Source: Gammaproteobacteria bacterium (lineage in GTDB: Bacteria > Pseudomonadota > Gammaproteobacteria > DSM-19610). Taken from it: 29,908 nucleotides of DNA. Numbering within the stretch: position 1 is the stretch's first letter; every line of letters begins with the position of its first letter. The stretch covers positions 1 through 29,908 of the forward strand of contig JAUXDG010000005.1 of the NCBI GenBank assembly GCA_030618475.1, in the 5' to 3' direction. Position numbers and translations under genes: made by a program. Positions 15,163 to 24,410 of this stretch are shown piece after piece. Under the pieces are notes generated by a model. That model was not told where the DNA came from and did not search any database. It was given only the letters and a program-made list of their open reading frames with translations.

Positions 15163-16236
15163 CTAGCGCCCCCGTGCGCTACGCCACTGCTGGAAGGTCG
15201 GGTACTGCCGGTAGGCGCCGCTGAGTATGTAGTCCAGCACATTGCGTAAACGGTAGAACTGGACCACGGAATCCACACGCAGGATCTCATCGCCGCGTTC
15301 GTCAAAGAATATCAGCGTCGGTGTATAGAACAGGCCGAGCCGGTCTGCCCACTGTCTGGCAGTCGTGCGTTCTCCTGTCGGCGTAATCACGGGGGTATCA
15401 CTCCACATATTCAGCTGGGTCAGATCCAGCTGTTTTATACGCTGGCGGATATCCGCCTCGTCAAGCGGACCGGTATGCAACACATCGCAGGCGTGGCAGT
15501 TAGCCTGTTCGAAAAATACCGCCAATGGACGTTGCCCCGGCCAGCGGCTGCGGTCCAGTGCATGGGGTGGCGGAGAAAAGAAATCTTGATAATTCATGTC
15601 CCCCGCATCAAATACCAGCGGTACGTCCGCACGAGCCAGGTAGGTGCGGAAATCTTCCTTGCGATAGTAGCCGGCTGCGACATATTCCAGCGCGGCACGG
15701 AACTTGTAAGGTGGGTAGTAACCGGTCAATCGCAGCGCTTCGTGCTTGTCCTTGTCGTAGAAGATCAGGGTGGGGGTAAAATCGACGTCCTGTTCGACGG
15801 CGAAACTGCGCTCGGTCCATTCCATAGCCTTGAGGTCGGTGACGACACGCTGGCCGTGGATATCAATCCCGATTGCATCAAAGTGTTTCTGGGTATAGGC
15901 GAGGATATCGAGTTTGTCGAAGTTGTCGTGCAGAAGTTTTTTGCAGTAAGCGCAATATTTCTGCCCCAGATAGACCATGAGACCGGTCTTGCCACCGCTG
16001 ATAGCCTCTTCCAGATCTTCAGGCAGATCGAGAAAGCTCAGTTTGAACCAGGCTGGCAGGCTGATCGGTTCTTCGAGCGGGGCATCTTCGAAAGTATCGA
16101 GTTCGCCAAAGCTTTCGAAGTCATCCTCCGTCTGCGCCAGTGTCGCCCAGGCGGTGCAAAAGGTGGCCAGTAACAGCAAAAGCTGCCCGATCCGTTCAAG
16201 TCCTCCGGGTTTACGTAAGTGTTGGGATGGGTGCAT
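15163..16236 (-). CDS. Secreted thioredoxin-fold protein with two thioredoxin-like domains (SoxW-like)
   Basis: 357 residues from ATG 16236 (GTG 16239 is an alternative). A signal segment (LLLLLATFCTAWATLAQ, ~20-35) is followed by an acidic linker and two thioredoxin-like domains. Domain 1 has active site CAYC at 95-98 and the cis-Pro loop FTPTLIFYD near 153-161. Domain 2 has CHAC at 247-250 and YTPTLIFFD near 304-312. The two halves align over PTLIF-D-----LR and the following helix with G-Y/AYR, so this looks like an internal duplication with diverged CXXC chemistry. Likely a periplasmic disulfide reductase or isomerase; domain 1 resembles SoxW-type thioredoxins. Which thiols it serves is not visible. 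Divergent from trpB2, convergent with the cytochrome gene. Confidence 0.85.
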   Translation of the reverse strand: MHPSQHLRKPGGLERIGQLLLLLATFCTAWATLAQTEDDFESFGELDTFEDAPLEEPISLPAWFKLSFLDLPEDLEEAISGGKTGLMVYLGQKYCAYCKKLLHDNFDKLDILAYTQKHFDAIGIDIHGQRVVTDLKAMEWTERSFAVEQDVDFTPTLIFYDKDKHEALRLTGYYPPYKFRAALEYVAAGYYRKEDFRTYLARADVPLVFDAGDMNYQDFFSPPPHALDRSRWPGQRPLAVFFEQANCHACDVLHTGPLDEADIRQRIKQLDLTQLNMWSDTPVITPTGERTTARQWADRLGLFYTPTLIFFDERGDEILRVDSVVQFYRLRNVLDYILSGAYRQYPTFQQWRSARGR

Positions 16237-16468
16237 CACTCAGATCCAACCTTAAATGTACTCCCTGGTATTTTGAGAATTATCACCGCGCTGTCACTGT
16301 TGAGGTGTGATCTATGTCAATAATAGCCCATGTCCGGTGATCGGTGGTGCAGCGGTTGACTCGGATGCGAGTGTGCTGTCTCATATGGATTGGCGGTGTA
16401 TATGGGGCAGGCTGCTGGAGTGCCTGATCCCAACCCGTTAAGACACGCGCTTTCTGCGGGAGAGGATT

Positions 16469-17827
16469 ATGTCCGAGACCAAGATTCTGCTTGAAGAATC
16501 AGAGATTCCGAGCCAATGGTATAATGTCGTCGCCGATATGCCAAACCCGCCCGTACCGCCGCTGGGACCAGACGGTAAGCCCATCGGACCGGAAGCGCTG
16601 ACAGCGATATTTCCTGATGCACTGATCGAACAGGAGGTCAGCACCGAGCGCTGGATCGATATTCCCGAAGCGGTCCGGGAAATCTATACCCTGTGGCGGC
16701 CGTCGCCGCTGTATCGCGCCCACCGTCTGGAAAAGGCGCTCGGTACTCCCGCCAGGATCTACTACAAGTACGAAGGTGTGAGTCCGGCGGGTTCGCACAA
16801 GCCCAATACTGCTGTCGCCCAGGCCTATTACAACCAACAGGCCGGTATCAGGCGTTTGACCACGGAAACCGGCGCCGGTCAGTGGGGCTCATCGCTGGCG
16901 CTGGCAGGGCAGATGTTCGGTATCGAGGTGCGCGTGTATATGGTGAGAGTGAGCTATGAACAGAAGCCATTCCGCCGATCCATGATGCACAGCTGGGGTG
17001 CCGAGGTATTGGCCAGCCCGACGGAGCAGACAGAATCAGGACGCAAGATTCTGGCACAGCACCCCGATTCACCGGGTTCATTGGGTATTGCCATTTCAGA
17101 AGCGGTCGAGGAAGCGGCCTCCAGAGACGACACCAATTATGCCCTGGGTTCCGTGTTGAACCACGTGCTGATACATCAATCGGTGATCGGGCTGGAGGCT
17201 AAAAAGCAGTTCGAAAAAGTCGGCGACTACCCGGACATGATCTTCGCGCCCTGCGGAGGAGGCTCAAATTTCGGTGGCGTTGCCTTCCCCTTCTTTGCAG
17301 ACAAGGCAGCGGGTAAGGAAATACGCCTGGTGGCAGTCGAGCCGAGCTCTTGCCCGACATTGACCCGCGGGCATTATGCCTATGACTTTGGTGACAGCAT
17401 GGGACTGACGCCGTTGCTCAAAATGTATACCCTGGGTCACGATTTCATGCCACCGAGTATTCACGCCGGTGGCTTACGTTACCACGGTGACAACACGCTG
17501 GTCTCACAGCTGTACAATGAAGGCCTCATCGAGGCTCAGGCCGTCCCTCAATTGGCAACCTTTGAGGCCGGCGTCCAGTTTGCCCGCAGCGAAGGCATTA
17601 TTCCGGCACCGGAATCCAATCATGCCATCAGCGCCTGTATCGATGAGGCGTTGAAATGCAAGCAGAGCGGTGAAGCCAGGACCCTGTTCTTCAATCTATC
17701 CGGTCACGGACATTTCGATATGGCTTCCTATGACAAGTTTTTCAGCAAGGAACTGGAGGATTATGAATATCCAGCAGAGGCCATCGAAGAGGCTCTTAAG
17801 CACCTGCCAAAGGTCGCTCAGGGGTGA
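16469..17827 (+). CDS. trpB: TrpB2-type tryptophan synthase beta-like PLP enzyme
   Basis: 452 residues; a PLP enzyme of the TrpB2 (trpB-related) group. Visible: the N-terminal extension with MPNPPVPPLGPDGKPIGPE, RPSPLYRAHRLEKALGTPA, GSHKPNTA with the PLP lysine K111, LTTETGAGQWGSSLA with the catalytic-type E133, the PLP-phosphate loop PCGGGSNFGG at 261-270, and LSGHGHFDM near the C-terminus. Length and extension distinguish it from the ~400-residue TrpB1 that pairs with TrpA. Known TrpB2 enzymes make tryptophan from indole and serine, and some act as serine deaminases. No trpA or other trp gene is near. The ATG at 16469 has GGGAGAGG upstream. The last codon and stop lie at the edge of an inserted repeat element, so the original C-terminus may have been changed slightly. 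Confidence 0.93.
   Translation: MSETKILLEESEIPSQWYNVVADMPNPPVPPLGPDGKPIGPEALTAIFPDALIEQEVSTERWIDIPEAVREIYTLWRPSPLYRAHRLEKALGTPARIYYKYEGVSPAGSHKPNTAVAQAYYNQQAGIRRLTTETGAGQWGSSLALAGQMFGIEVRVYMVRVSYEQKPFRRSMMHSWGAEVLASPTEQTESGRKILAQHPDSPGSLGIAISEAVEEAASRDDTNYALGSVLNHVLIHQSVIGLEAKKQFEKVGDYPDMIFAPCGGGSNFGGVAFPFFADKAAGKEIRLVAVEPSSCPTLTRGHYAYDFGDSMGLTPLLKMYTLGHDFMPPSIHAGGLRYHGDNTLVSQLYNEGLIEAQAVPQLATFEAGVQFARSEGIIPAPESNHAISACIDEALKCKQSGEARTLFFNLSGHGHFDMASYDKFFSKELEDYEYPAEAIEEALKHLPKVAQG
17815..17827. repeat. Left flanking direct repeat (putative target-site duplication)
   Basis: CGCTCAGGGGTGA, which includes the trpB2 stop codon. It matches CGCTCAGGAGTAA at 18003-18015 at 11 of 13 positions, and the first eight bases (CGCTCAGG) are identical. 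Confidence 0.65.
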
Positions 17828-18003
17828 ATGGCACTAACGTTAAGCCTATTTAGCCCATTGTAGGGTCGAATTCATTCGACCAACCACGTTGCCATTCCAT
17901 CTATCATCCTGGATATAGCCACAATGTGGGTAGCCGCCAACAGCTACTGGCCGAATAAATTCGGCCCTACAGAGGAAGAGCCCCCTTAACTTTAGTGCCA
18001 TTC
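17826..18003. mobile_element. MITE-like non-coding element with terminal inverted repeats
   Basis: About 178 bp between trpB2 and yhbY. The outer terminal inverted repeats are 19 bp with one mismatch (17826-17844 GAATGGCACTAACGTTAAG against the complement of 17985-18003). A second, inner inverted pair of 23 bp with three mismatches is TGTAGGGTCGAATTCATTCG.. (17859-17881) against the complement of 17949-17971. Each inner arm is itself palindromic (GTCGAATtCATTCGAC and GGCCGAATaAATTCGGCC). The element has no coding capacity, so it would need a transposase supplied in trans. Near-identical direct repeats flank it (17815-17827 and 18003-18015), consistent with a target-site duplication. Its hairpins may also act as a bidirectional transcription stop between the convergent trpB2 and yhbY genes. 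Family unknown to me. Confidence 0.8.
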
Positions 18004-18015
18004 GCTCAGGAGTAA
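18003..18015. repeat. Right flanking direct repeat (putative target-site duplication)
   Basis: CGCTCAGGAGTAA. Read in the trpB2 frame this copy would encode Ala-Gln-Glu-stop, a plausible uninterrupted end of the trpB2 gene before insertion; the left copy reads Ala-Gln-Gly-stop. Confidence 0.65.
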
Positions 18016-18022
18016 ATTCTGC

Positions 18023-18316
18023 TTACAGTGCAGCGAATGTTGAATGCTTCTTCTTTTTTCTGAATAGCAGTCCAATGTTGCCTACACGCTGAATGAGCTG
18101 CGCGCCGCTGTATTCACACAATGCGCGAATGGTTGTGTCGCGTTCATCACGGTCACCTGTGTTGACTTTGACCTTCATCAGCTCGTGATGCTGCAGCGAG
18201 GTTTCAAACTCTTCCAGCAGCGAGTCGGATAATCCCCCGCTACCCACAGTGATAACCGGCTTCAACTTATGGCCAAGTCCGCGTAGTCTCTTCTTCTGTT
18301 GTTCTGTCAAGGGCAT
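18023..18316 (-). CDS. yhbY: YhbY family ribosome-associated RNA-binding protein (CRM domain)
   Basis: 97 residues from ATG 18316, the same length as E. coli YhbY; the open frame further upstream overlaps rlmE on the other strand and is not family-like. It is a single CRM (CRS1-YhbY) domain with KRLRGLGHKLKPVITVG (GxxG-type loop), GLSDSLLEEFETSLQHHELMKVKVN, and the C-terminal GAQLIQRVGNIGLLFRKKKK. Family members bind RNA and associate with pre-50S ribosomal subunits. It is divergent from rlmE with only 33 bases between start codons, the usual arrangement in gammaproteobacteria. The 3' end faces the MITE-like element. Confidence 0.96.
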   Translation of the reverse strand: MPLTEQQKKRLRGLGHKLKPVITVGSGGLSDSLLEEFETSLQHHELMKVKVNTGDRDERDTTIRALCEYSGAQLIQRVGNIGLLFRKKKKHSTFAAL

Positions 18317-18349
18317 AATTGAAAAAGTATACCGTATTCGGATTAAATT

Positions 18350-18970
18350 ATGGCACGCAGTAAGAGCAGCCATCGCTGGCTGAGGGAACATTTTGACGAT
18401 GAGTATGTCAAGAGAGCTCAGCGGGAGGGCTACCGTTCACGTGCAGCGTATAAGCTGGACGAAATCCAGCAAAAGGACCGCATCATCAAGCCCGGCATGG
18501 CAATTGTCGATCTTGGCGCGGCGCCGGGGAGCTGGAGTCAGTACACATCAGGCCTTCTCGGCGGCAAGGGTACAGTGGTGGCGATGGATATTCTGCCCAT
18601 GGAAGCATTGCCGGGAGTGAGATTTGTGCAGGGAGATTTCCGTGAAGACGACGCACTGGACAAATTACTGCAGGCGCTGGAAGGGCAGGAAGTAGACCTT
18701 GTAATGTCGGATATGGCCCCCAATATAAGTGGCATGGACGCCGTCGACCAGCCTAGAGCGATGTATTTAGCGGAATTGGCTGTGGATTTTGCCGAGCGGG
18801 TGGTGCGGCCGGGAGGTGAGCTGTTGATAAAAGTCTTTCAGGGTGAAGGGTTTGACGAGCTGGTACGGGGCTTGCGCAGCCACTATCAGAAGGTCGTCAT
18901 ACGCAAGCCGAGGGCATCCCGACCACGCAGCCGTGAGGTATATGCGCTGGCGAGGGGGCGCAAAATATAG
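18350..18970 (+). CDS. rlmE: 23S rRNA (uridine-2552-2'-O)-methyltransferase
   Basis: Methylates the 2'-O of U2552 in the 23S rRNA A-loop using SAM, a late 50S assembly step. 206 residues. SAM loop VDLGAAPGSWSQY (about 53-65). The catalytic K-D-K-E tetrad is visible as K35, D121 (MSDMAPNISG), K161 (LLIKVFQGEG) and E196 (SREVYAL), each shifted by three from E. coli (38/124/164/199). N-terminal SSHRWLREHFDDEYVKRAQREGYRSRAAYKL is typical. It precedes ftsH by 105 bases, as in other gammaproteobacteria. I do not see a clear sigma-32 promoter upstream. Confidence 0.97.
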   Translation: MARSKSSHRWLREHFDDEYVKRAQREGYRSRAAYKLDEIQQKDRIIKPGMAIVDLGAAPGSWSQYTSGLLGGKGTVVAMDILPMEALPGVRFVQGDFREDDALDKLLQALEGQEVDLVMSDMAPNISGMDAVDQPRAMYLAELAVDFAERVVRPGGELLIKVFQGEGFDELVRGLRSHYQKVVIRKPRASRPRSREVYALARGRKI

Positions 18971-19075
18971 TATGTTTCAGGAAACTGTCTATCTGGCCGA
19001 AACGCCTTACAGCACAATCCCTTTCTGCTATTCTGTAATCTGTAGATCGCCGTCCCAGTTAACGAGGTATCCGAT

Positions 19076-21004
<1,929 letters not shown>

Positions 21005-21105
21005 CGTCCTTTGAGCACGGCGCTCGCTGTTCGATTGTAACGGTAAAACACTGGATCTGCCGCGCCCGCATCCGCAGAATATAAAATAAGATTGGGAGAA
21101 ACATT

Positions 21106-22461
21106 GTGGCCAGGAAGTATTTTGGTACAGACGGCATTCGTGGCCGTGTTGGGGTGCATCCCATTAACGCAGAATTCATGCTCAAACTGGGCTGGGCGAC
21201 AGGGCGTGTGTTGGGTAACGGGGCGGCAACACGCGTGGTGATTGGAAAAGATACGCGTATTTCGGGTTACATGTTCGAGTCGGCGCTTGAAGCCGGCTTG
21301 TCTGCAGCGGGTGTTGACATTCGTTTGCTGGGACCGATGCCGACCCCGAGCATCGCCTATCTGACACGCACCATGCATGCCTGTGCCGGCATCGTCATCA
21401 GTGCCTCCCACAATCCGCATCACGATAACGGTATCAAGTTCTTTTCTGCGCAAGGCACCAAGCTGCCTGCCGAAGTGGAAGCCGCCATAGAGGCAGAGCT
21501 GGAAAATCCGATGGTTACCGTTTCGTCCGAGAAACTGGGTAAAGCGGAACGTGTCGAGGATGCCCGCGGCCGGTATATCGAATTCTGCAAGAGCACCATT
21601 CCGTCCCGTATCAGTCTTCGTGGCCTGAAGATTGTTATCGATTGCGCCAATGGCGCAACCTACCAGGTAGCCCCCAGTGTGCTGGAAGAAATGGGTGCAG
21701 ATGTCATCGGCATTGGTGTTGAACCGAACGGGCTGAATATCAATGAAGAATGCGGCTCGACCATGCCAGAACTGTTATGCGAGAGGGTGCTGAAAGAAGG
21801 TGCCGATCTGGGTATCGCTCTGGATGGTGATGGCGACCGCGTCATTATGGTTGATCATAAAGGTGAGCTGGTCGATGGCGATGAGCTGCTTTTCATTATC
21901 GCCGCTTCCCGCAAGGAAAATGAACAGCTGGCCGGACCGGTAGTCGGTACCCTGATGAGTAATCTCGGGCTGGAACACGCCTTGCACCAGCTGAACATAG
22001 AATTCAGACGTGCCAGGGTGGGTGACCGCTACGTCATGGAAATGCTCAATGAGCATGGCGGTGTGGTGGGTGGAGAGTCTTCCGGTCACATTATCTGCCT
22101 GGATCGGACCTCGACCGGAGACGGCATGGTATCAGCCCTGCAGGTGCTGGCAACCATGATACAGAAGAACGTCGGCTTGCACGAGTTGAAACAGGGTATG
22201 AAAAAGTATCCTCAATGTATGATTAACATACCACTGGTCAGGCATCTCGATGTAAATAACAGTGAGCCGATTCAATCTGCCGTCAGGCGCGCGGAAACAC
22301 ACCTGAATGGAACAGGGCGTGTGCTGTTGCGCTCCTCCGGTACCGAACCCCTGATCCGTGTCATGGTCGAGGGTGAAGATGAAACCCTGGTCCGCCAGCA
22401 GGCTAAACTGCTGGCCGAAATCGTTGAGCACACTGTCACGGGTCATGCTGAAAGTGCGTGA
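21106..22461 (+). CDS. glmM: Phosphoglucosamine mutase
   Basis: Interconverts glucosamine-6-phosphate and glucosamine-1-phosphate for UDP-GlcNAc, hence peptidoglycan and LPS. 451 residues from GTG 21106, with GGGAGA seven bases upstream; MARKYFGTDGIRG is the canonical start. Phosphoserine loop VISASHNPHHDNGIKFFS with S101 (S102 in E. coli), metal loop LDGDGDRVIMVD, sugar loop GGESSGHI, and phosphate-binding RSSGTEPLIRVMVEG near the C-terminus. The gap to ftsH is 101 bases with no gene. Six bases after its stop the reverse-strand antiporter operon ends, leaving no room for a terminator outside coding sequence. Confidence 0.98.
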   Translation: MARKYFGTDGIRGRVGVHPINAEFMLKLGWATGRVLGNGAATRVVIGKDTRISGYMFESALEAGLSAAGVDIRLLGPMPTPSIAYLTRTMHACAGIVISASHNPHHDNGIKFFSAQGTKLPAEVEAAIEAELENPMVTVSSEKLGKAERVEDARGRYIEFCKSTIPSRISLRGLKIVIDCANGATYQVAPSVLEEMGADVIGIGVEPNGLNINEECGSTMPELLCERVLKEGADLGIALDGDGDRVIMVDHKGELVDGDELLFIIAASRKENEQLAGPVVGTLMSNLGLEHALHQLNIEFRRARVGDRYVMEMLNEHGGVVGGESSGHIICLDRTSTGDGMVSALQVLATMIQKNVGLHELKQGMKKYPQCMINIPLVRHLDVNNSEPIQSAVRRAETHLNGTGRVLLRSSGTEPLIRVMVEGEDETLVRQQAKLLAEIVEHTVTGHAESA

Positions 22462-22467
22462 ATGTAT

Positions 22468-24180
22468 CTACTGATCGCTGACTTCGAACAGGTAGGCCAG
22501 TAGATAGGCGCCTAACAGCAAGGCCACCCACAATACCATGCTGCCGGTCGGCCAGTTGCGCGCCAGCAAGCCCTGCGGAGCGTGATGGCGCGACAAGGTA
22601 TTGATCAACGACCTCGCACAGCCTGCGCCCCAGCGCCGCACAGCGGCGTCGAGCGGCTGCCCGATGCTGAGCAGTCTCTGTACTGTGAGTGGCAGCAGGC
22701 GCCGGTACGACCAGTCTGAATCAAGATTTACCGCACGCAGCTCGGGCGGGTACAGACCCTGTAAGTTCAGCCAGGCAAAGGCCAGTGCAGCGAACAACAG
22801 CAGTTGCAGCTGACTGATCACGTGGCTGAAATCATAGGCCTGGTAGGTCACTGGAAATGGCAACAGCTCATACAGCAGCCGCGGGTAGCTGCCGATCAAA
22901 ACGCAGAGCAGCGCGGCGAGCAGCATAGCGAGCAGCATGTTAGCGGGTGGTTCCGTGGCCGCTATCCCCCTGTCATGGGAGAAAAAGGCAAAATACGGTA
23001 TTTTGATGCCGGCATGATGAAAGACACCGGCCGATGCAAACAGCAGGAACAGCCACGCCCAGTCATGTCCCTCCTCCAGTACCGCAGTCATGATCATCGC
23101 TTTGCTGACAAAGCCGCTGAACAGGGGGAAGGCTGAAATCGAGGCTGCACCGATGATGCACAGCGCTGCGGTTTTCGGCATGGTCTTGTAGAGCCCACCA
23201 AGATCCGAGCCATTGATGCGTCCTGTTACCTGCAGAACGGCTCCCATCGACATCAGCAGCAGGCCTTTGAAAATGACCTCGTTGAAGGCGTGGGCCAGCG
23301 CACCGTTCAGCGCAAGTTGCGTCCCGATTCCGATTCCACAGACCATAAAGCCGATCTGGTTGATCATGCTGTAGCCCAGTACACGGCGCAAGTCGTTTTC
23401 GATCACCGCGTAGAAGATCGGGAAGCAGGTCATGACCACACCGATGTAGATCAGCAGCTCGGTACCCGGAAAGCCCCTTGCCAGCGCGTACACGGCGACC
23501 TTGGTTGTCATCGCGCTGAGGAACACGGTTGCGGTCGGTGTCGCTTCCGGGTAAGCATCGGTAAGCCAGTTGTGAAGCAGGGGGAAAGCACACTTAATGC
23601 CGAAGGCGATAAAAATCAGCCAGCCGGACAGCCCGTCAAGACCAATATAGCTGAACTGCAGTGAGCCACCCTGTTGCAGATGCAGCAGCACGCCGGCCAG
23701 CAGCAATACGCCGGAGAAGATCTGCATCATCAGGTAGCGGAAGCCGGCGGCCAGGGCGCGTTCGCTGCGTCGTGCCCAGATGAGAAACACCGAACTGACC
23801 GCGAGCAGTTCCCAGAACACGAACAAGGTGATGAGATCACCGGCGAACACGGCACCGAGCGCGCTGCCGGCATAGCACAGGCCGGCCACATGCTGCAGTG
23901 TGTCCCGCACATGCAGGGAGAAGACGATGGCAAGCAAGGCGCCGATATGAAACAGATAGCCGAACAGCAGGCTCAGCTTATCGACGCGGAACGGGATCAG
24001 CTCGTAACCGAGAAAACGGGTCTGCAGCTCGACGCCGGATTCGACGCCGAGCAGCTGCAGCCCGCCCAGCAGCGGTGCGGCAAGCAGGATAAGCACGCGA
24101 ATTCTGCCCCGCGTGAGGCCGGCCAGCAGGGCGGCGGCATAAAAGGGTACAAAGGGCGGCAATTCGGCAAGCCACATCAC
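22468..24180 (-). CDS. Mrp/NuoLMN-type proton-conducting antiporter subunit (third copy, MrpD-like, 570 aa)
   Basis: Polytopic subunit of the proton_antipo_M family, with about 14-16 helices and a C-terminal extension of roughly 100 residues with a final helix (MVLWVALLLGAYLLAYLFEV). The key charged residues of the family are kept: E124 in the fifth-helix motif LITLFVFWELLAVSS, K196 in FGIKCAFPLLHNWL, and K227 in TTKVAVYALAR; HAFNEVIFKGLLLMSMGAV corresponds to the central HxxxK-type helix. Start at GTG 24180, with ATG 24177 as alternative. It is the last gene of the operon, two bases after the small-protein stop. It may provide the NuoL-like function normally carried by the N-terminal half of MrpA, but which of the three antiporter genes does so cannot be settled by eye. 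Confidence 0.85.
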   Translation of the reverse strand: MMWLAELPPFVPFYAAALLAGLTRGRIRVLILLAAPLLGGLQLLGVESGVELQTRFLGYELIPFRVDKLSLLFGYLFHIGALLAIVFSLHVRDTLQHVAGLCYAGSALGAVFAGDLITLFVFWELLAVSSVFLIWARRSERALAAGFRYLMMQIFSGVLLLAGVLLHLQQGGSLQFSYIGLDGLSGWLIFIAFGIKCAFPLLHNWLTDAYPEATPTATVFLSAMTTKVAVYALARGFPGTELLIYIGVVMTCFPIFYAVIENDLRRVLGYSMINQIGFMVCGIGIGTQLALNGALAHAFNEVIFKGLLLMSMGAVLQVTGRINGSDLGGLYKTMPKTAALCIIGAASISAFPLFSGFVSKAMIMTAVLEEGHDWAWLFLLFASAGVFHHAGIKIPYFAFFSHDRGIAATEPPANMLLAMLLAALLCVLIGSYPRLLYELLPFPVTYQAYDFSHVISQLQLLLFAALAFAWLNLQGLYPPELRAVNLDSDWSYRRLLPLTVQRLLSIGQPLDAAVRRWGAGCARSLINTLSRHHAPQGLLARNWPTGSMVLWVALLLGAYLLAYLFEVSDQ

Positions 24181-24182
24181 CG

Positions 24183-24410
24183 CTAATTACCCTTGCCATA
24201 GTAGTCTTCGGGACGCTTGACCAGCTTGCGTAGCAGTTTCGCGATGAGTACCAGCAGCACGCAGCCGACGAAACCGTACACGGCATAGAACCCCCACCAG
24301 CTGTCCCAGGGGTGTACGCTGTGGCGGTGATAGAGGAAGTCGATCACCAGCAAAGCGGCACAGCAGCTGTACAGGACAACCAGCACACGACGCACGCTGC
24401 TGTTATCCAT
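24183..24410 (-). CDS. Conserved-looking small two-helix membrane protein in the Mrp operon
   Basis: 75 residues from ATG 24410, overlapping the previous antiporter gene by eight bases. Two hydrophobic helices: VLVVLYSCCAALLVIDFLY and GFYAVYGFVGCVLLVLIAKLL. Between them is a short loop, HRHSVHPWDSWW, with three histidines and three tryptophans. The tail is basic then charged (KLLRKLVKRPEDYYGKGN). It is not MrpE, F or G, which are present elsewhere. Tight overlap on both sides argues that it is translated with the antiporter subunits and could be an accessory or assembly subunit. I do not recognise a named family; its role is unknown. Confidence 0.75.
   Translation of the reverse strand: MDNSSVRRVLVVLYSCCAALLVIDFLYHRHSVHPWDSWWGFYAVYGFVGCVLLVLIAKLLRKLVKRPEDYYGKGN

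Noticed and set aside
18319..18349. Sigma-70 promoter (TTGAAA with TTAAAT, 18-base spacer) for rlmE
   Set aside because: Transcription would start inside the rlmE coding region a few bases after its ATG, so it cannot drive normal rlmE translation.
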